From contig OX439007.1 in NCBI GenBank assembly GCA_949316495.1, forward strand, positions 9,018,049 to 9,082,048: DNA of 64,000 nt, read 5' to 3'. The notes below the pieces were generated by a model. That model made no database searches and was not told the DNA's origin. It saw nothing but the letters and a program-made list of their open reading frames with translations. Both the position numbers and the translations under genes were made by a program. Below, one piece after another: positions 9,400-21,326 of the stretch. This DNA comes from Amphiduros pacificus. Its lineage: Eukaryota > Annelida > Polychaeta > Phyllodocida > Hesionidae. How positions within the stretch are numbered: position 1 is the stretch's first letter; every line of letters begins with the position of its first letter.

Positions 9400-11260
9400 G
9401 TCAAAACCTAGCAAGGAAATACTCTTGGAAGACATTTACAGAATTATTCAATTACTGTCTAAGTATTTGAAGCTTTCCTGTCTAATGGAAGCTAGCAAGT
9501 GTAATTCCTGTTTATAAGAAGGAAGACCCATTCCTTTGCACCAATTACAGACCTATATCACTACTGTCTTGTATATCCAAGGTATTTGAAAAAGTTATGT
9601 TCAACCATATTTATGCTTATTTAAAGCTCAATACTCTTATAAAGAATAATCAATCAGGTTTCACTCCAGGTGACAGCACTGTGAACCAGCTGATAGCTGT
9701 ATGTAATAGGTTACTAACCTGTCTTGATGAAGGTGATGAAATGCTAGGTGTTTTTCTGGACCTTACCAAGGCCTTTGATACAGTCTGGCATAAGGGCCTG
9801 TTATTTAAATTGAGCAGTAGTGGAATTCATGGTAAATTATTTGACATTCTGATATGTTATCTTACAGGACAAACTCAATATGTCACAATTAATGGTTCCA
9901 AATCTTCCAGTTTAGGAATATGTGCTGGTGTGCCACAAGGCTCTGTGCTAGGGCCTATGTTATTTTTAATTTACATTAATGATATATCTGGCGATCTTAA
10001 AAGTGACAGTTTCCTTTTTGCAGATGACACATCTCTGTTTAATAGAATTATAAAGGGTGCTTTAAATGGTGGGGAATGTCCTAGGTGGGGAATGTCCGGG
10101 TGGGGAATGTCCGGGTGGGGAATGTCCGGGTGGGGAATGTCCGGGTGGGGAATGTCCGGGTGGGGAATGTCCTTATACCCTGTAAATGTGACTGCTAGAA
10201 TCATAAATGATGATTTAGATATTATCTTTAAATGGGCTGCCAGATGGCTCATTACTATAAACCGCAAAAAGACTATTGTCATGTTGTTTTCAAGGAAACG
10301 GTCACCATCCATATTACCAGATATATATCTCTGAAGAGAAAAACTTTCTCGAGTTGATCAGCACAAACATCTTTGTTTAATTTTGTCAGCTAATATCTCA
10401 TGGGACAAACATGTACATTAGATTGTTGCTAAATATAACAAAAGAATTGGCATGTTGACCAAACATAAATATTCATGGTCAAGAGCTTCACTTGAATGTT
10501 GGTATAAAAGTTTTATTTTGCCAATATTAGAGTATGGCAATATTGTGTATGACTGTCTCACCAATGAACTGGTCGATCCGCTTGAATTAGTTCAGCTGAA
10601 AGCAGCAAGACTTGTAACTGATGCTAAACAGAGAACCTCTCACGAATCTTTATACAAAGAGCTTGGCTGGCTCACATTAAAAGATCGACATGAGAAAAAC
10701 AAACTTATCAAATTTTATTGTATATGTAATGGCCTAAAATTCCTTAGTGACTTGGTTGATCCTTTTCGACCGGCTCAAATCCACCTGACCAAAGCTACAA
10801 CTATTGGTAACTTTAATATTCCAGAATACAAATCAGCTTTTTGCCAAGGTTTTTTCATCAAGTCTACAATATTGTTATGGAATCAACTTGAATTATCAAT
10901 CAAACAGGCTCCATCTATCTCCTCTTTTAAAAGAAAAGTTAAGAAAATTTATGAACCATCTAACAAGCTTTTATTTAACCATGATACTTCACGACAAAAA
11001 AACAAGTTTCTTTTGGTCAGATTATAATGGGTTTTAGCAACCTCAAAGATGATTTATTCAGAAGAAAATGTATTGATAGTAATGTGTGTTCCTGTGGTCA
11101 AGGTATCAAAAATGCCAATCATTATTTGTTAAAGTGTTCAAATTATGTAGATATCAGACAGTCCTTAATTAATAATGTTAATAGCCTTAACTGTAAGTTA
11201 ACATTGAAAAATCTGCTTTTTGGCAGTAAAGCATTATCAGATTGTAATAACTTTTTGTTT
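9400..11260 (+). mobile_element. LINE A: CR1/L2-like non-LTR retrotransposon, 5'-truncated, decayed
   Basis: Starts inside the reverse transcriptase. In order: NYRPISLLSCISKVFEK (9545), SGFTPGDSTVNQL (9655), FLDLTKAFDTVWHKGL (9755), GVPQGSVLGPMLF (9930) and the catalytic FADDT (10018). The thumb and C-terminal part follow, including SLYKELGWLTLKDR (10650), ending in a zinc-binding tail CSCG...H..L..C (11090). There are two stops at about 10332 and 10420 and frame changes before 9597 and near 11027. The 3' end has no tail; it abuts the minus-strand LINE C at about 11240-11260. A 128-bp minisatellite-bearing insert splits the sequence just after FADD without closing the frame. Confidence 0.85.
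10054..10181. repeat. minisatellite insert (15-bp unit) inside LINE A reverse transcriptase
   Basis: Seven copies of a GGGGAATGTCC core, most in a perfect 15-bp unit TGGGGAATGTCCGGG, lie between the FADD motif and the following helix (INDDLDII) of LINE A. The block starts with AGGGTG and ends with TACCCT, a short inverted repeat suggesting a defined mobile unit rather than slippage alone. It adds an in-frame run of WGMSG and the frame stays open on both sides. Normal LINEs have no such block here. Confidence 0.8.
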
Positions 11261-14200
11261 ACGGTTTGACAGATATGACTTGAACCATGCTAAGACATTA
11301 TCCCTGAAACCAAGACGGTGGAAGGGAATGCTAAGTAGCTTTTCATGGTCAACTGTGTCGAAGGCACTACTTAGATCTAGAAGTACTATGAGTACACCCT
11401 CATGTCTATCCAGTGCCATAAGAATATCACTATGCACTTTGATCAGTGCAGTTTCTGTCGAGTTACCTTCCTTGTAAGCAGACTGGTGGATCTCTTTCAT
11501 TCCATGAATTGACATGTGGCTTTTTGTCCGCAAGGCAACCACCTTTTCAATGATCTTTGAGATAAAAAAGCCAGGTTAGAAACCGGTCTGAAGTTCTTCA
11601 GTACCTCAAGGTCAAGACGAAGCTTTTTCAACAGTGGGTAGAGTATGGCCTCCTTCAGATCCTCAGGCATACATGCCACAGAAAGTGACAGGTTTACAAT
11701 CTTAGTAATGACTGGCAATAATACTCTAAGACAGTCTTTCAGCAATGAAGTTGGGATAGTGGACAACTTTTTGAAGAGACTGACAAAAAATATTGCCACT
11801 TCTTCCTCAGTTGCTGGAGTAAAATCACTCAACAAGTGATCAGTACTAACTCCACTGATGGATCATTTGACGATGAGAAGGCTGCTGCAGCTGCTGTTAA
11901 GGGCAATCATATTTATTCAGAACGTCTGCCAAATAAATCATCAATTTTTTCTGCAGAACTACATGCTTTGTACCTTGCTTCGGATCATGTGGAGACTTCT
12001 CCACATCAAACATTTTTAATTTTTTCTGATTCTTTGTCTTGTTTACAAGCATTGAAAGCAAAGGATTGGAAAAATCCCTTTATTTACAAAATTCTCGAAC
12101 GGTATCATAGACTCTGTACAGATGAAAATAAAGAAATACGTTTTTATTGGATCCCCAGTCACATTGGAATCCATGGAAATGAGGCCGCTGACCAAGCTGC
12201 CAAAGCAGCATTGGACAAACGCCCAATAGATTTACTTATTCCATATACAGAGTTTAAGAAATATATTACTGTTTTTTTACGTTCTAAATGGCAGTTGCGC
12301 TGGAACGAAGCTATTTTTAATAAATTACATGAAATTAAGCCCGTTCTAGGCAAAACTAAAGGTGCTATTAGAATTAACCGTAGAGAAGAGTCTGTTTTAA
12401 CCCGTATAAGAATAGGACATAGTCATTTGACACACTGTTATCTGCTTAAAGGTGAAGATCAACCGGAATGTATTGGTTGTCAAAGGGCTTTGACTATTAA
12501 ACATATTTTAATTGAGTGTATCGATTTTGATATTATACGAACTCAATATTTTAATGTACAAGATTTACATACGTTATTTGATACTGTAGATACTTCTGTG
12601 ATAGTATCGTTTTTAACTCACATAGGACTTTATAATCAGTTTTAAGGGCAGAGCTTTTGTTTATTTATGTCATTGACTTATTTATCAAGAACTGCAAAAC
12701 ATCATACTGATAAAGTCTTTTAAACAAATTATACATATTTATTATATTTGATTGATATTATATAAATGCTGTTCACAGTTGATAAATTCTTGTGTTATCT
12801 ACATATTGTATTAACATTTACATTTTGTTTCTAGTCAATATTACGTTTCTATTTTTACTGTTTTGGCACTTTATTGTGTCAATGTGAAACCATTCATTCA
12901 TTCATTTTTACCATTTTTAGGCACTAAATACCCTTAGTGGTTGATGTGCCTCTAAGCAACCATTCATTCATTCATTCATTCCACTGATGTCAATGTAATC
13001 TGATCTGATATTTTCCAACTCCTGTCTGATAATAACAATTTTCTCAACAAAATAGTCAGCAAATCTGTTTGCTTGTGCCACCACAGAATCATAAACAGGA
13101 AGCTGTTTGTCCTGTGTTCTGAGACAGTTTATCAAACACTCTGAAAATGGCTTTCTGGTCATTACCACAGGCTGAAAATTCATCCTGGTAGTATTCAATA
13201 TGAGTTGATTCGATCAGATCTGCCATAGCCGAAGTTTCATTTACGTAAGCATCATAGTGCACCGTGAGCTTAGACTTACGATAGGTCTTTTCAAGCTTTC
13301 TGCACTTCCTTTTCTTTGAAGCAATGTCACCATTGTACCAGGGTGCATCTGGTCTCAGGGAGATGACATGTGACTTTTTGGGAGCATGCTAATCCAATAA
13401 TTCAGACATCACTTGGTTATATACAGCAGTTAGCTCTGCTACTGTATTTAATGATGGATCAGTCAATGAAGAAGACTGAAAATCCTCCATGAAAGCAGCT
13501 TTGTCCATAGATTTGAAATTCCTGTATGAGATATTTTTCTTCTCAGATCTTGGTTTTCTGACAAGAAGCTGACAATGCACTACTCTTTTGTTATCCAAGG
13601 AGGTGCAACCCTTACATCAGAATCACATGCTCTAGCAAATCAGAATCACATGCTCTAGCAAATCCAAAGTATGGCCATCCTTATGAGTTGGCTCATGAAC
13701 ATGCTGTACAAGATTCTAACTATCCAACAGGCATTGAAAACTCCTGGCTGAGGAGTCACCCATCCATGTGGAAATTAATATCTCCACATATAAGGATTTT
13801 GCCAGGCTTGAAAACTTGGAACTCCATGAAAGTTGAGAACTCCTCCAGAAACATGGAAACTGTGAGGCCATTTACAGGAGATGGAGGAGGCCTGTACACA
13901 ACGATAATCCGATACACGTTGCCGATCAATCGAAACACATATTCAGTGTACTCAAAAGAGTTAAAAATAGTGGAACACCTACTGCTGTTTGAGAGCTCAG
14001 GTCTGCAGATGACAAAAAAGATCGCATTTATTCCATTTTCTCCATAGTTATTGGTTTAGATAAAGAAATCATGCAAGGCAAGTTACCGGGAGTATAGTAA
14101 ATCATTTCGACCTCCTATGCACCCTTTCCCTGTGGAGGGAGTAGAATTTAAGGTTACCCATCTCTAGGTGACTGATTCGTGTAGCCATGTCTCAGTTAAA

Positions 14201-14364
14201 AACAATGTAGCATGGTTATGATGTAAAATATTGTCTTCAATGCTGAGAATCGTGTATGATATAGACTGATGAAATGAACCAATAACTCTTTTAACAGCTA
14301 TTTTAGCAGTTATTCTTTGTTCTAATCTGGAATAGTCTTTGTTTTCAGAATCCCCAAAATTCAC
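11240..14364 (-). mobile_element. LINE C: CR1/L2-like non-LTR retrotransposon, decayed, 3' part missing
   Basis: On the minus strand, in order: endonuclease start (HNHATLFLTETWL, near 14190), endonuclease core (KILICGDINFHMDG, 13756), a linker region (13598-12968), and reverse transcriptase (FRPVSNLAFLS near 11580; TETALIKVHSDILMALD and VLLDLSSAFDTVDHEKLL at about 11450-11330; SYLSNRKQKV near 11260). It stops before the catalytic DD, so the 3' half is gone, which is unlike ordinary 5' truncation. Frames are broken many times. A 23-bp direct repeat lies at about 13616-13661. A LINE B copy is inserted at 11853-12980. Confidence 0.8.
11853..12980 (+). mobile_element. 5'-truncated copy of LINE B (RNase H end and 3' tail)
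   Basis: Matches the 3' end of LINE B (48815-49929) with only about a dozen single-base differences in 1.1 kb, so it is recent. It keeps an open frame from TDGSFDDEKAAAAAV to the LINE B stop at 12645, then the 3' UTR and an ATTC/CATT repeat tail. It sits inside LINE C. CCACTGATG occurs at 11852-11860 and 12981-12989. The left copy overlaps the element's own CACTGATGG, so the 5' joint was made at about 8 bp of microhomology. Confidence 0.9.
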
Positions 14365-17300
14365 TGGGAGAGGTCTTATGGCAGAGGACAGTAGAGTATA
14401 AACTCCCAGAAGACATCAGATGAAACAGCATTGGGCTCCAACACCATGTTAAAACAGATACTGCAGTTCTCACCAGGGAGCCAGAAGCCAGATGACAGGG
14501 ACAGTGACCGGGTTGCAAGGAAAAGTGACAAACAAGAGCTACGTGAGATGATACAGGGTCTAACAACATCTATAAATGAACACAAAACCTATGTGGAACA
14601 GACGTTGGAAACAATGACTACAGGTTTGAAACAACATATTCAAACCCAGATGACTGAGATTGCCACTCACATTGATACACAGGTTGGACAGATTACATAA
14701 AGAGTTGATGACATGGAAGAAAGAGTCATACAGCTGGAAGAGGTTACCACCAGGCCTGAATATGATCCTTAAGTATCAGTTATTCTGGCAAATGTCCCTT
14801 TCACTTCCAGTGAAGATATCAAACAGGTTGCATCAGAGATCATCCGAGAGGGTCTCAGTTTGCCGGAAACAACCTGTCCCATTGTTCGGGCAGAATGACT
14901 ACCACAACGTAGAGAAGGACAAGGAATGAGGACCAGCACCCGTCCCCCACTTGTCAAATTGGAATTCATGACCAAGGACGAGAAGTTAATGGCACTCCGA
15001 GCAAAGGCAAACCTGAAAAATTCTCAATGGAACAATGTGTACATGCAGACCTCCAGACCACACTTGGACAGGCTAAAGGACTTGAACTTTCGGACAATTC
15101 TCAACATGACCCCTAATGGGGATCAAATGAAAATTACAGGTAGTGGGAAAATAGTAAAGAAAGACAGTTAGGACTATTACACTCAGTCTGATTCATGTAA
15201 CATATCATTATTAACATGGAACATTAATGGATGGACAACAGAGAATAAACATTTGAGAAGTGAAGTGATACTAGGAGAGAATGCTGATATTTGTACCATT
15301 GTAGAGACACATTTAAAAAATGAAAATGAAATAGAGTTGGAGGGATATACATGCTATCCATGCAATAGGAACATTAATAATAAAAGAGCAAAGAAACAAT
15401 ATGGTGGCGTATGTATCTTAGTTAAGAATTATCTATTTACATTTGATTGTATTGATGTTATATATAAAGATCACAATGAAATAATAGCCTTAGGATTTAA
15501 AAACAAAAGAACAGAATATACATTTGTATTAATCAGTTGTTATTTACCCCCTGAACGATCTAATTGGGGTAGAGATGCTTCGAATTTCTATAACAAAATG
15601 TTGAAAATTGTATATCAACTTGAAAATTGTGATACTGTATATATTACTGGCGACTTTAACAGTAGAATTGGAAGAGATAATGATTATGTTATGGATATTG
15701 ACAATGTTAAAGAAAGGGTAATATTAGATAAGGATAAGAATAATCATGGAAAAGCATTATTAGAATTTTTGAATGATACAAAAATGTGTGTATGTAATGG
15801 TAGATTTAAGCCTGAAAATGATAATTGGACATGTATTAAATGGAACGGGACATCTGTTGTAGACTATTTCATTACACCTATTAATTCCTTTGAGTATTGC
15901 CTTGATTTCAAAGTATATACTGTCAAGGAAATGATAAATAAATATTGTATGAATTTTGATGATGCCACCCTTAGAAATAAGATTCCTGATCATTCTGTTT
16001 TATTGTTAGAGATAAGTACCCGCAGTTATTTAGATAGAAATGATGATTCACTAGCTGGGTCAGGTAATTGTGTAAATAAGGGATACACAGGTAATTTGAA
16101 ACAAGAGCATGTATATTATCAAAGATATAATGTGAAGTCCATGCCTGATACCTTTCTTGACAAAGAAGAAGGTAGATCAAATTAATTATCATAAATAGAG
16201 AAAATTGAAAATATTAGAGCTGAGCAATTAAATGTAGATATATTATATGATGATTTTTGTACAATGTATCATAATGAAATGAATGCTTGGCTACATATTA
16301 AGAAAAATGTTTTTCCAAGAGCCAGAAAAAAGCTTTATAGGTGTAGAAAGCCATTTTGGAATGATGACCTGAAGTTATTGTGGGAGAAATTATGTGAGAA
16401 TGAAAAATTATTTCTAAAATCACAAGGAAGACAGCGAAAATTTCATTATCATGCATTTAGAACAGCACAAAAAGATTTTGATAGAGAATACAGAAGGACA
16501 GAAAGGCATTATAATAGGGAGAAAATTATACATTTGGAAGAAATTAACACATCTGACCCAAAAGAATTCTGGAAAACAATCAAAAGGCTAGGACCTAGTA
16601 AAAAGCTAAATATTCCAATGGAAGTTTATGGTGAGAATGATGAAATCATCATTAATCCTGAGTATGTTTTGAACAAATGGCAAAATGAGTTTGAGAAACT
16701 GTATTCTTTTACAGCAGAAGAAGGTATATTTGATGATGACTTCTATAATGAATGTATGAACGAATTGCCAAACATTGAGAATAATGCTCCTGTAAATTTT
16801 AACTTAGATAATCCTATTACTGAGGCTGAAATAAGAAAGGTTGTACTAAACGCAAAACTAAACAAAGCAATTGGATTTGATAATTTACCATATGAAATAT
16901 TTAAAAATAGAAAGTCAGATTCAATTTTGATGATGTTATTCAATAAAATATTTGATTATGGTATTGTACCCAATGCCTGGAATCTGGCAATGATAAAGCC
17001 TAAACCAAAAGGTGGTATGATTGATGCTAGATTACCAATGCAATATAGAGGTATTAGTTTGCTTTCAACAGTATATAAACTCTGTTCATCAGTTATAAAT
17101 AATAGAATAATAATGACAGCCAAAAGTAATAATCTATTTGTAGATGAACAGAATGGATTCAGACCAAAAAGGTCATGTGCTGATCATGTGTTTTCTCTTA
17201 CATCAATTATGAGAAACAGGAAAAACAAAAAACTAGCCACATATGTAGCATTTGTGGATCTGGAGAAAGCTTTTGATAGAGTAGACAGGAATCTATTATT

Positions 17301-18884
17301 TTACAAATTAAGAAGAATGGGGTTTGGTGGTAAATAATATAGTACATTGAAATCAATATATGCAAGTCCAATGGCATGTGTAAACGTGAATGAGCTTGTG
17401 TCGGGTAATTTTTGCTCAGAATTTGGTGTCAGACAAGGTGATCCCCTATCTCCTACTCTATTTGGATTTTTCTTGAATGATTTGGCTATTGACATTAAAG
17501 ATACAGGCCTTGGGGTCAAATTTGGACAAAATTTACTACTAAGTATACTATTGTATGCAGATAATTTGGCACTTGTCGCAGAATCAGAGCAAGATTTACA
17601 AGTTATGATTTCAACATTATATTCCTGGTGTAAAAAATGGAGGATGAAAGTTAATGTTACAAAAACAAAGATTGTCCATTTTTGATGTAAAGGGTTACCA
17701 AAAACAGAATATGAATTCAGGTATGGGGCAGATAACATAGATGCTGTTGAACAATATAAATACTTGGGTATAATTAAGGATCAATATTTAGACTTTGATG
17801 TAACTGCATCAGTTTTAGCTAATTCTGCAGGAAGAGCATTGGGGTCTGTTCAAAATAAATTTAGTTCAATTAAAGGTTTAGGCTGTAAGACATATACTAC
17901 TATGTATAATTCTGGAGTAATACCGATAATGGATAGTTGTGCTGGTATCTGGGGTTACCAAAATAATTCTAGAGCAGAAGTTGTTCAAAATAGGGCAATA
18001 TGATACTTTTTAGGTGTACACAGATTTGCCCCTAACCATGCAATTATTGGTGATATGGGAGGGATTTGCCCAGAAGTACGACATAAGGTAGAAATGTTAA
18101 GATACTGGAATAGATTAATACTAATGGATGACAGTAGATTGACAAAACAGATATTTATGTGGGATAAACAACTGAATAAGAGAAACTGGAGTAATGAAAT
18201 ATCTAGGATTTTGAGTAAAATTGATCTAAATGATATATTTGATGATACAACATTGTTAAATTTGAATCAAGCAAAAAATATGTTGATTGATAATTAAAAA
18301 GAAGTCTGGAAAACACAGATTTCAAATATGCCTAAGCTAAGAACCTATATTCAATTTAAAAATGAATTTGAAACTGAATCCTATCTATATAAAGTACAAG
18401 ATAGAAATCAACGGTCATTACTGGCAATTGAAACAGGCAGATATACAGATACTCCCTTGGAATATAGACTATGTGAATTTTGTGATGAAGGTGTATTAGA
18501 GAATGAATTCCATTTTTTGTTACACTGCACATTCTATAGTGAATATAGATCATCTTTGATACTCAAATTGATAAATAATGGAGTAAATTTCTCTTTTATC
18601 AATGAGCAAGAACAAATAAGAATTCTTATGAGTCCTGATTTTGTTAAAGATACGGCTGAATATATTTATAAATCATTTATTAAGAGATGTCATACATTGT
18701 ACAACTAACAAACAGCACACTTATTATGACTATTATATGTAGCTTATAGTGACTTATAAGCCCAATTCGGCCTGGGTGTAACTTAGTTCAAGGAATGATG
18801 TTGAATGCATATGCTGATATATTATATTGAACTAAAATGTACACATGTCACTTTAATAAAAATTTACTTACTTACTTACTTACT
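14365..18884 (+). mobile_element. LINE D: non-LTR retrotransposon with ORF1 and ORF2, nearly full length
   Basis: An ORF1 region (coiled coil, RRM-like) is followed by an endonuclease, reverse transcriptase and a C-terminal CCHC-like tail, then a short 3' UTR and a CTTA repeat tail at about 18866-18884. The left edge abuts the 5' end of the minus-strand LINE C; I cannot fix the exact 5' end or a target-site duplication. Clade not assigned: it is an APE-type LINE with an L1-like ORF1, no RNase H seen. Confidence 0.85.
14431..18708 (+). pseudogene. LINE D coding region: one frame, about ten in-frame stops
   Basis: ORF1 (14431-15171) has a coiled coil (ELREMIQGLTTSINEHK) and an RRM-like part (VSVILANVPFTSSEDIK; LKNSQWNNVYMQTSRPHL). 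ORF2 follows in the same frame after one TAG at 15169: endonuclease (LLTWNINGWT, VETHL, TGDFNSRIG, DHSVLLLE), reverse transcriptase (RGISLLSTVYKL, VDLEKAFDRVDR, GVRQGDPLSP, catalytic YADN in place of YADD near 17558), then CEFCDEG...HFLLHC at 18470. All pieces keep one frame from 14431 to 18708. Stops at 14698, 14770, 14896, 15169, 16183, 16192, 17335, 17683, 18001 and 18295 break it. Where the family residue is predictable (RAE*LPQRR, VHF*CKG, RAI*YFLG), an Arg codon CGA changed to TGA fits. Confidence 0.85.
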
Positions 18885-19167
18885 ATAATATTTAGATAAA
18901 GGAATACATAATTTCGTCTTGAAGTGACAATTTTGTGTTTTCTCGGCATAGTTTGGGAAACAGATCTTCATGGCAAAAGCTGAAAGGATGAACTAACTTT
19001 TGCTTTGTGATTAGAGTTGCAACATGACTTGAGACATTCACTCTTACAAGTGACATCACGTGCCTGTAATTGTGTTCAAATGCATGGTTGAGTGAGAATT
19101 TTTGTTTTGAACCAGCAAAAGGCATTCTCCATGGCAGCGAAGCATGAGTTGAGTTCATTTTGCTTAA

Positions 19168-19325
19168 ACCTCAGTCACATTTGCACCAATTTCAGTAAAG
19201 ATGTCTGCCGCGCATATTTTTTACAATATTGGCCGGCAGTTCAGATTGCCATGTGGGCACAGGGAGATCATCGGCCACAATTGGGCATCTTCAAGACGTC
19301 GGACGGGTCATCGGGAACAAGTAAA
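19168..19325 (+). repeat. fragment of GC-rich terminal-inverted-repeat family (5' end)
   Basis: Begins CCTCAGTCACATTTGCACC, the reverse complement of the 3' end of the copy at 58759-59240 (GGTGCAAATGTGACTGAGG). It continues with body sequence shared with the copies at 54550 and 58770 (TTGGCCGGCAGTTCAGATTGCC; AAGACGTCGGACGGGTCATCGGGAAC in that order). Truncated at the right. A non-autonomous DNA transposon (MITE-like) is likely; no transposase is seen. Confidence 0.65.
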
Positions 19326-19479
19326 AATGCTAAGAAGGTAAAAAAAAAAAAAAAGGTCCAGAGTGTAGTTTAAGGTGCTTCAGACTAGTTATGTAGCCGT
19401 TGAAGGATACTTTCACAGATACTTTCATTGATCTAGTGTTATGCCTAACACAGGGCCATAATTCTATTTCATCTAGTTT

Positions 19480-19860
19480 GTAATCAGGAATGTACTGATT
19501 TCATGAAATTCACCTTTTGTCTCATCCGATCCATGGAGATGTATATCTGGGTATTTTCAACAGATTTGGAAGTCCATACTTTGCAATGATGTTAGAAAGA
19601 GGAGACACAAAAAGAGTAAATAACACAGGTCAAACATTAACACTTTCTTTCCTGACCATACAGTATCACTTAATCCAGTTAAGGTGACCAGTCATTATGC
19701 ACTTTGACTCCAGTGTAAAGAGTATCTGATGATGTTATGAAATATCAAGTAACAGTTAGTAGTATTAACCTTCTGTTGTCTAGGTCATGTATGATGTCAT
19801 TTTGTAACTTTAGCCATGCTGTCTCAGTACCTTTGTAATAATAGCTTGTAGATTTGTTTC
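19480..19860 (-). pseudogene. LINE reverse-transcriptase remnant
   Basis: On the minus strand it reads KGTETAWLKLQNDIIHDLDN and, after frame changes, PVLFTLFVSPLSNIIAKYG. These match the CR1/L2-like motifs (TETALLKVQNDIL, GPLLFTLFVSPL) in the expected order. Closely related to the remnant at 8390-8760. No ends found. Confidence 0.6.
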
Positions 19861-20477
19861 CAGATAAAAATAAATTTGCAGTAAAATAAATTTTCACTGT
19901 AAATTTGTCTGACAATGAAATTTGCTTTGTCAATTGAGAAATTTTTTTGCAGATCAATTATATCTAATTGTAATTATTACTCAGTTTTGAGAATTTTAGT
20001 TAACTGGATATACAGATAAAAAGTCTGCTTTAAGTGTTGGTTCATTCTCTTGCCTTGTACAATGGAATCGAGGCTTATTATTTATCACTCAAAGTAAGAT
20101 ATACATGTTATAACATAACAGTGTATTTGTAAACAATCATATTTGTGAGTAGAAACAATTTTCACTAGAATTTTGGCAGAATATCGTTTCATTCATGAAA
20201 CAAACATACATCAATCATGTGAATAAAAGCCTCTGGGTGATACAAATATTTCTAAAACTGCAAATGGAGTCAAATATATTTAGGCTGAAAATTAAGCGCT
20301 GACGAAAAAGGAGGTGCAGACAACAACAAGGCTGTGATTAAAATTTTAGAGCCTTCTATTAGCTCAGATTGTTTTGAATGACTAACCAATAAACTGAGAT
20401 GATTGAAAATTGATCATTGATTTTTCAATAATTTTGTTGATCATAGTCAACTGTAAAAGATAGTAATATTCACTTGC
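19861..20477. other. lectin-gene intron, nothing recognised
   Basis: AT-rich non-coding sequence immediately downstream of the second lectin exon on the minus strand. Confidence 0.4.
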
Positions 20478-20720
20478 CTTTATATCCATAGACCTCTACC
20501 TCACACACATTAAGAGCTTCTGTTTTGTTCAGCTGTAAATATACATATCTGCTTGGTGATGCATTGCAGTTCATTTCCATGTAAAGTAATTCTGCACCCA
20601 CCAAGGGATTACCATCATGGGCAGCGCAGAGTGTGAAGTCAGGTAAACCCACTAGGTGCTGTTTGACAACAGGAAAGGCTTTATTGCTGAGAAAGATTTG
20701 AAGTCCTGTTATTCGATAAC
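20478..20720 (-). CDS. lectin gene, second half of F-type lectin domain
   Basis: Minus-strand exon of 243 bp with acceptor AAATTTATAG. It encodes YRITGLQIFLSNKAF, a Cys-containing middle (FTLCAAHDGNPLVGAELLY, MEMNCNASPSRYVYLQLN) and NVCEVEVYGYK, the typical C-terminal beta strands of fucolectin/tachylectin-4/pentraxin-1 (FTP) domains (RYV.I......L.LCEVEVYG). It supplies the last Arg of the sugar-binding motif. It enters with two bases, fitting the exon at 51820-52029 about 31 kb away. The exit reads AAAG/GCAAGT, a strong GC donor whose phase matches the stalk exon; the nearby GT (20473) would shift the frame. Confidence 0.8.
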
Positions 20721-20959
20721 CTATAAATTTGATAACAAAAATTGTTTTCAGAATAGATTGCATTTTAAAATCTTTATTTTGATCTCTCATATTTTTAAAA
20801 TAATGTGTTATATCGATCAAGATTAAGAAGTGCAAACGTGTCAAATAGATAGCTAGGGTGATAAATACATCAGCAAGGTTGCTATCACTTAGACATGGAT
20901 ATTTGTGATTTTAAAACTGTTACAAGCTTTCTGTTTGTTAAGGGTTTTTAAAGATCTAT

Positions 20960-21225
20960 TTAACTGTGTGCCTGTGTAATCTGTGTCTACTTGTCACCAT
21001 TGGAGCTTTGCTATGTCTGCTTGTTGCCTCAGCATTTTCTTACTTAAGTCTCTTTTGTATCTGTCACCTGTGTAGTTTTCTCTCACCTGAGTATGTCTTT
21101 CATCTGTAAGCTTTCTCATACCAGAGTTTGTCATATTTGTCTGCTTGTCACCTATGTAGCTTTCTCTCACCTGAGCTTGTCTGTCATATGTGTCTACTGA
21201 TTATGTCTGTTCTATCTCTGAATGG
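20960..21225. repeat. degenerate pyrimidine-rich repeat
   Basis: Several imperfect copies of a unit like GTCTGCTTGTCACCTGTG followed by TAGCTTTCTCTCACCTGAG. The copies are diverged and of uneven spacing. No coding meaning is seen. Confidence 0.5.
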
Positions 21226-21326
21226 CATTTCTTTTGTTGCTCTCACTTTCGTATTTTGCACTGGGAATGCATGTCAAACAGCTGATGTGTATTTCTCACC
21301 TGTCATCCGAGGTTTGTAAGTGTATA

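Noticed and set aside
9971-10312. Minus-strand DIPHP repeat ORF
   Set aside because: Antisense of the minisatellite insert in LINE A.
14431-18708. Altered genetic code to explain the in-frame stops of LINE D
   Set aside because: TAA, TAG and TGA all occur, with Arg as the best guess for TGA, which fits no known code. LINE B and the lectin exons in the same window read normally with the standard code.
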